Below are positions 62,375-64,000 of a stretch of DNA of 64,000 bases, in pieces. A program made the position numbers and the translations under genes. Each line of letters begins with the position of its first letter. Positions within the stretch are counted from its first letter, which is position 1. Source of the stretch: Roseateles subflavus (lineage in GTDB: Bacteria; Pseudomonadota; Gammaproteobacteria; Burkholderiales; Burkholderiaceae_C); assembly GCF_030285365.1 (NCBI RefSeq), contig NZ_JASVDS010000006.1, forward strand, positions 186,001-250,000, written 5' to 3'. The notes under the pieces are model-generated. The model made no database searches, had not been told where the DNA came from, and saw nothing but the letters and a program-made list of their open reading frames with translations.

Positions 62375-63070
62375 TCAGGCCGAGAGGAAGCGATAGAAGT
62401 TGCGCAGCATGGCGGCCGTCGCCCCCCAGATGAAGTACTCGCGCGACACCCCGGCAAGATCTGACCCCGTCCAGGGCATGGACAGGAACTGCCGTTCGCC
62501 CTCCTCCCAGCGGAAGACGTGGCGCTGGTGGTTGGCCGGATCCATCAGGAAGGCCAGGGGCACCTCGAAGGCCTCGGCCACCTCGAAGTCGTCCAGCGCG
62601 AGGTCGAAGCCCGGCTCGACCAGCGCCACCACGGGATGCACCATGAAGGCGGTGACGGTGCGGTAGATCGGCAGCTGCCCCAGCACCTCCACATGGCGCG
62701 GATGCAGGCCGATCTCCTCCTGGGCTTCGCGCAGGGCCGTGGCGACAGCATCGACGTCTTCCGGTTCCGTGCGGCCGCCGGGAAAGCTGATCTGCCCGGC
62801 GTGGTCCCGCAGATGCGCCGTGCGCTGCGTCAGGAGCACCTGCAAGCCCTGCGGCCGCTTCACCAACGGCACCAGCACGGCCGCCGCCGCGGGCTCGCGC
62901 TGACTCAGCACGCCACCGTCTCCCGGCAGCTCCACCGACCAGTCCGGCGGCGCACGGAAGCGCAGGCGCAAGGCCTCGGCAGACAGGGCATCGGCCGACA
63001 CGGCCGGCAGGCTGCCGTCACGGCCAGCCACCGGCACGGCACGGGGATCGAGGATGGGCGGGCGAGTCAT
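62375..63070 (-). CDS. Nudix CoA pyrophosphatase-type hydrolase
   Basis: 231 residues. The CoA-pyrophosphatase signature LRDHAGQISFPGGR (about 85-98) leads into the Nudix box with LREAQEEIGL near 112-121, where the metal-binding glutamates are intact. It probably cleaves CoA or related nucleotide pyrophosphates. The 14 bases at 62455-62468 are a near copy of the dispersed motif and encode TGSDLA on the minus strand. The start MTRPPILDP is favoured. Confidence 0.87.
   Translation of the reverse strand: MTRPPILDPRAVPVAGRDGSLPAVSADALSAEALRLRFRAPPDWSVELPGDGGVLSQREPAAAAVLVPLVKRPQGLQVLLTQRTAHLRDHAGQISFPGGRTEPEDVDAVATALREAQEEIGLHPRHVEVLGQLPIYRTVTAFMVHPVVALVEPGFDLALDDFEVAEAFEVPLAFLMDPANHQRHVFRWEEGERQFLSMPWTGSDLAGVSREYFIWGATAAMLRNFYRFLSA
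62455..62468 (+). repeat. Dispersed motif, variant CAAGATCTGACCCC
   Basis: One mismatch from the copies at 23454 and 39467. It is antisense to the Nudix gene, so it is read in another frame and orientation than in yehQ and ubiV. Confidence 0.42.
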
Positions 63071-63210
63071 CTGTTCAGCATAGCGCGAGCGCCCTGCCCT
63101 GCGCGTGCGCTCGGACATGCGCGGGCGCTGTCGGCGTGCCGGGGCGCCTGCGACCTGCCGCCGGGCTGCGTGCCGCCTGCGGCCGCGCGCTGGCCCGTCC
63201 GGAAAGGCAA

Positions 63211-63239
63211 AAGCCCCGCGCATCGCTGCAGCGGGGCTT
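63211..63239 (-). terminator. Rho-independent terminator of gltA
   Basis: A perfect 9 bp stem (AAGCCCCGC at 63211-63219, GCGGGGCTT at 63231-63239) with an 11-base loop. On the minus strand it is followed by TT and then TTTCC after a short gap. It begins 43 bp after the gltA stop. Confidence 0.88.
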
Positions 63240-63281
63240 CCGGTGACTGACCGAGGCCGACGGACGCCGGCCTCGACAGGA

Positions 63282-64000
<719 letters not shown>

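Overview
The window looks like a chromosome segment of a high-GC betaproteobacterium, most likely Burkholderiales of the Roseateles/Rubrivivax/Leptothrix type. The basis is the very GC-rich codon third positions, betaproteobacterial small families (DUF2788, DUF2789, DUF2249), an anaerobic ubiquinone set (ubiUVT), NO-response genes and a tRNA-Ala(CGC). No insertion sequence, prophage, integrase or CRISPR array was seen. The genus is an inference.

Layout. 1-10.4 kb: the 3' part of a giant octapeptide-repeat surface or secreted protein with a Ca-binding C-terminus, ended by a strong terminator. Its repeats are nested: 24 bp octads, blocks of 408 and 657 bp, and a 1,722 bp A-B-B period. 10.5-13.3 kb: small membrane proteins, an alpha/beta hydrolase, then tRNA-Ala. 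14.0-24.6 kb: a tightly overlapping five-gene operon matching Escherichia coli yehI and yehLMPQ (DUF4132, MoxR-type AAA+, DUF5682, CoxE-like VWA, SWIM zinc finger). 24.6-29.8 kb: trehalose metabolism (otsB, a membrane-anchored otsA, and a divergent GH15 hydrolase). 29.8-34.4 kb: an orphan modA and a copper operon (small Cys/His protein, TolC-type lipoprotein, multicopper oxidase) behind a CueR-like promoter.

34.4-45.7 kb: a low-oxygen/nitrogen-oxide region. It holds a periplasmic protein with two NarX/PilJ-type P-boxes, a Crp/Fnr regulator with an FNR-type reading helix but no FNR cysteine cluster, ubiU-ubiV-ubiT, a DUF2249 protein behind a perfect FNR box, nnrS, nsrR, ccoG, a DUF59 protein and a membrane protein. 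These fit respiration and growth under low oxygen with nitric oxide exposure, but no denitrification enzyme lies in the window.

45.7-48.6 kb: a solute-binding protein translationally coupled to a membrane diguanylate cyclase. 48.7-55.4 kb: an ArsR-type regulator and rhodanese divergent from an RND efflux pair, followed by two DUF2892 proteins, thioredoxin 2 and an OsmC protein, which together suggest a thiol or reactive-sulfur response. 55.5-64 kb: thioesterase, TPR protein, a Cys-rich winged-helix regulator with an MFS exporter and a likely operator, phosphatase, RluA-type pseudouridine synthase, SDR, CobD/CbiB-like protein, Nudix CoA pyrophosphatase, and the 3' part of gltA with its terminator.

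All product calls come from reading sequence and recalled family motifs; no database search was run.
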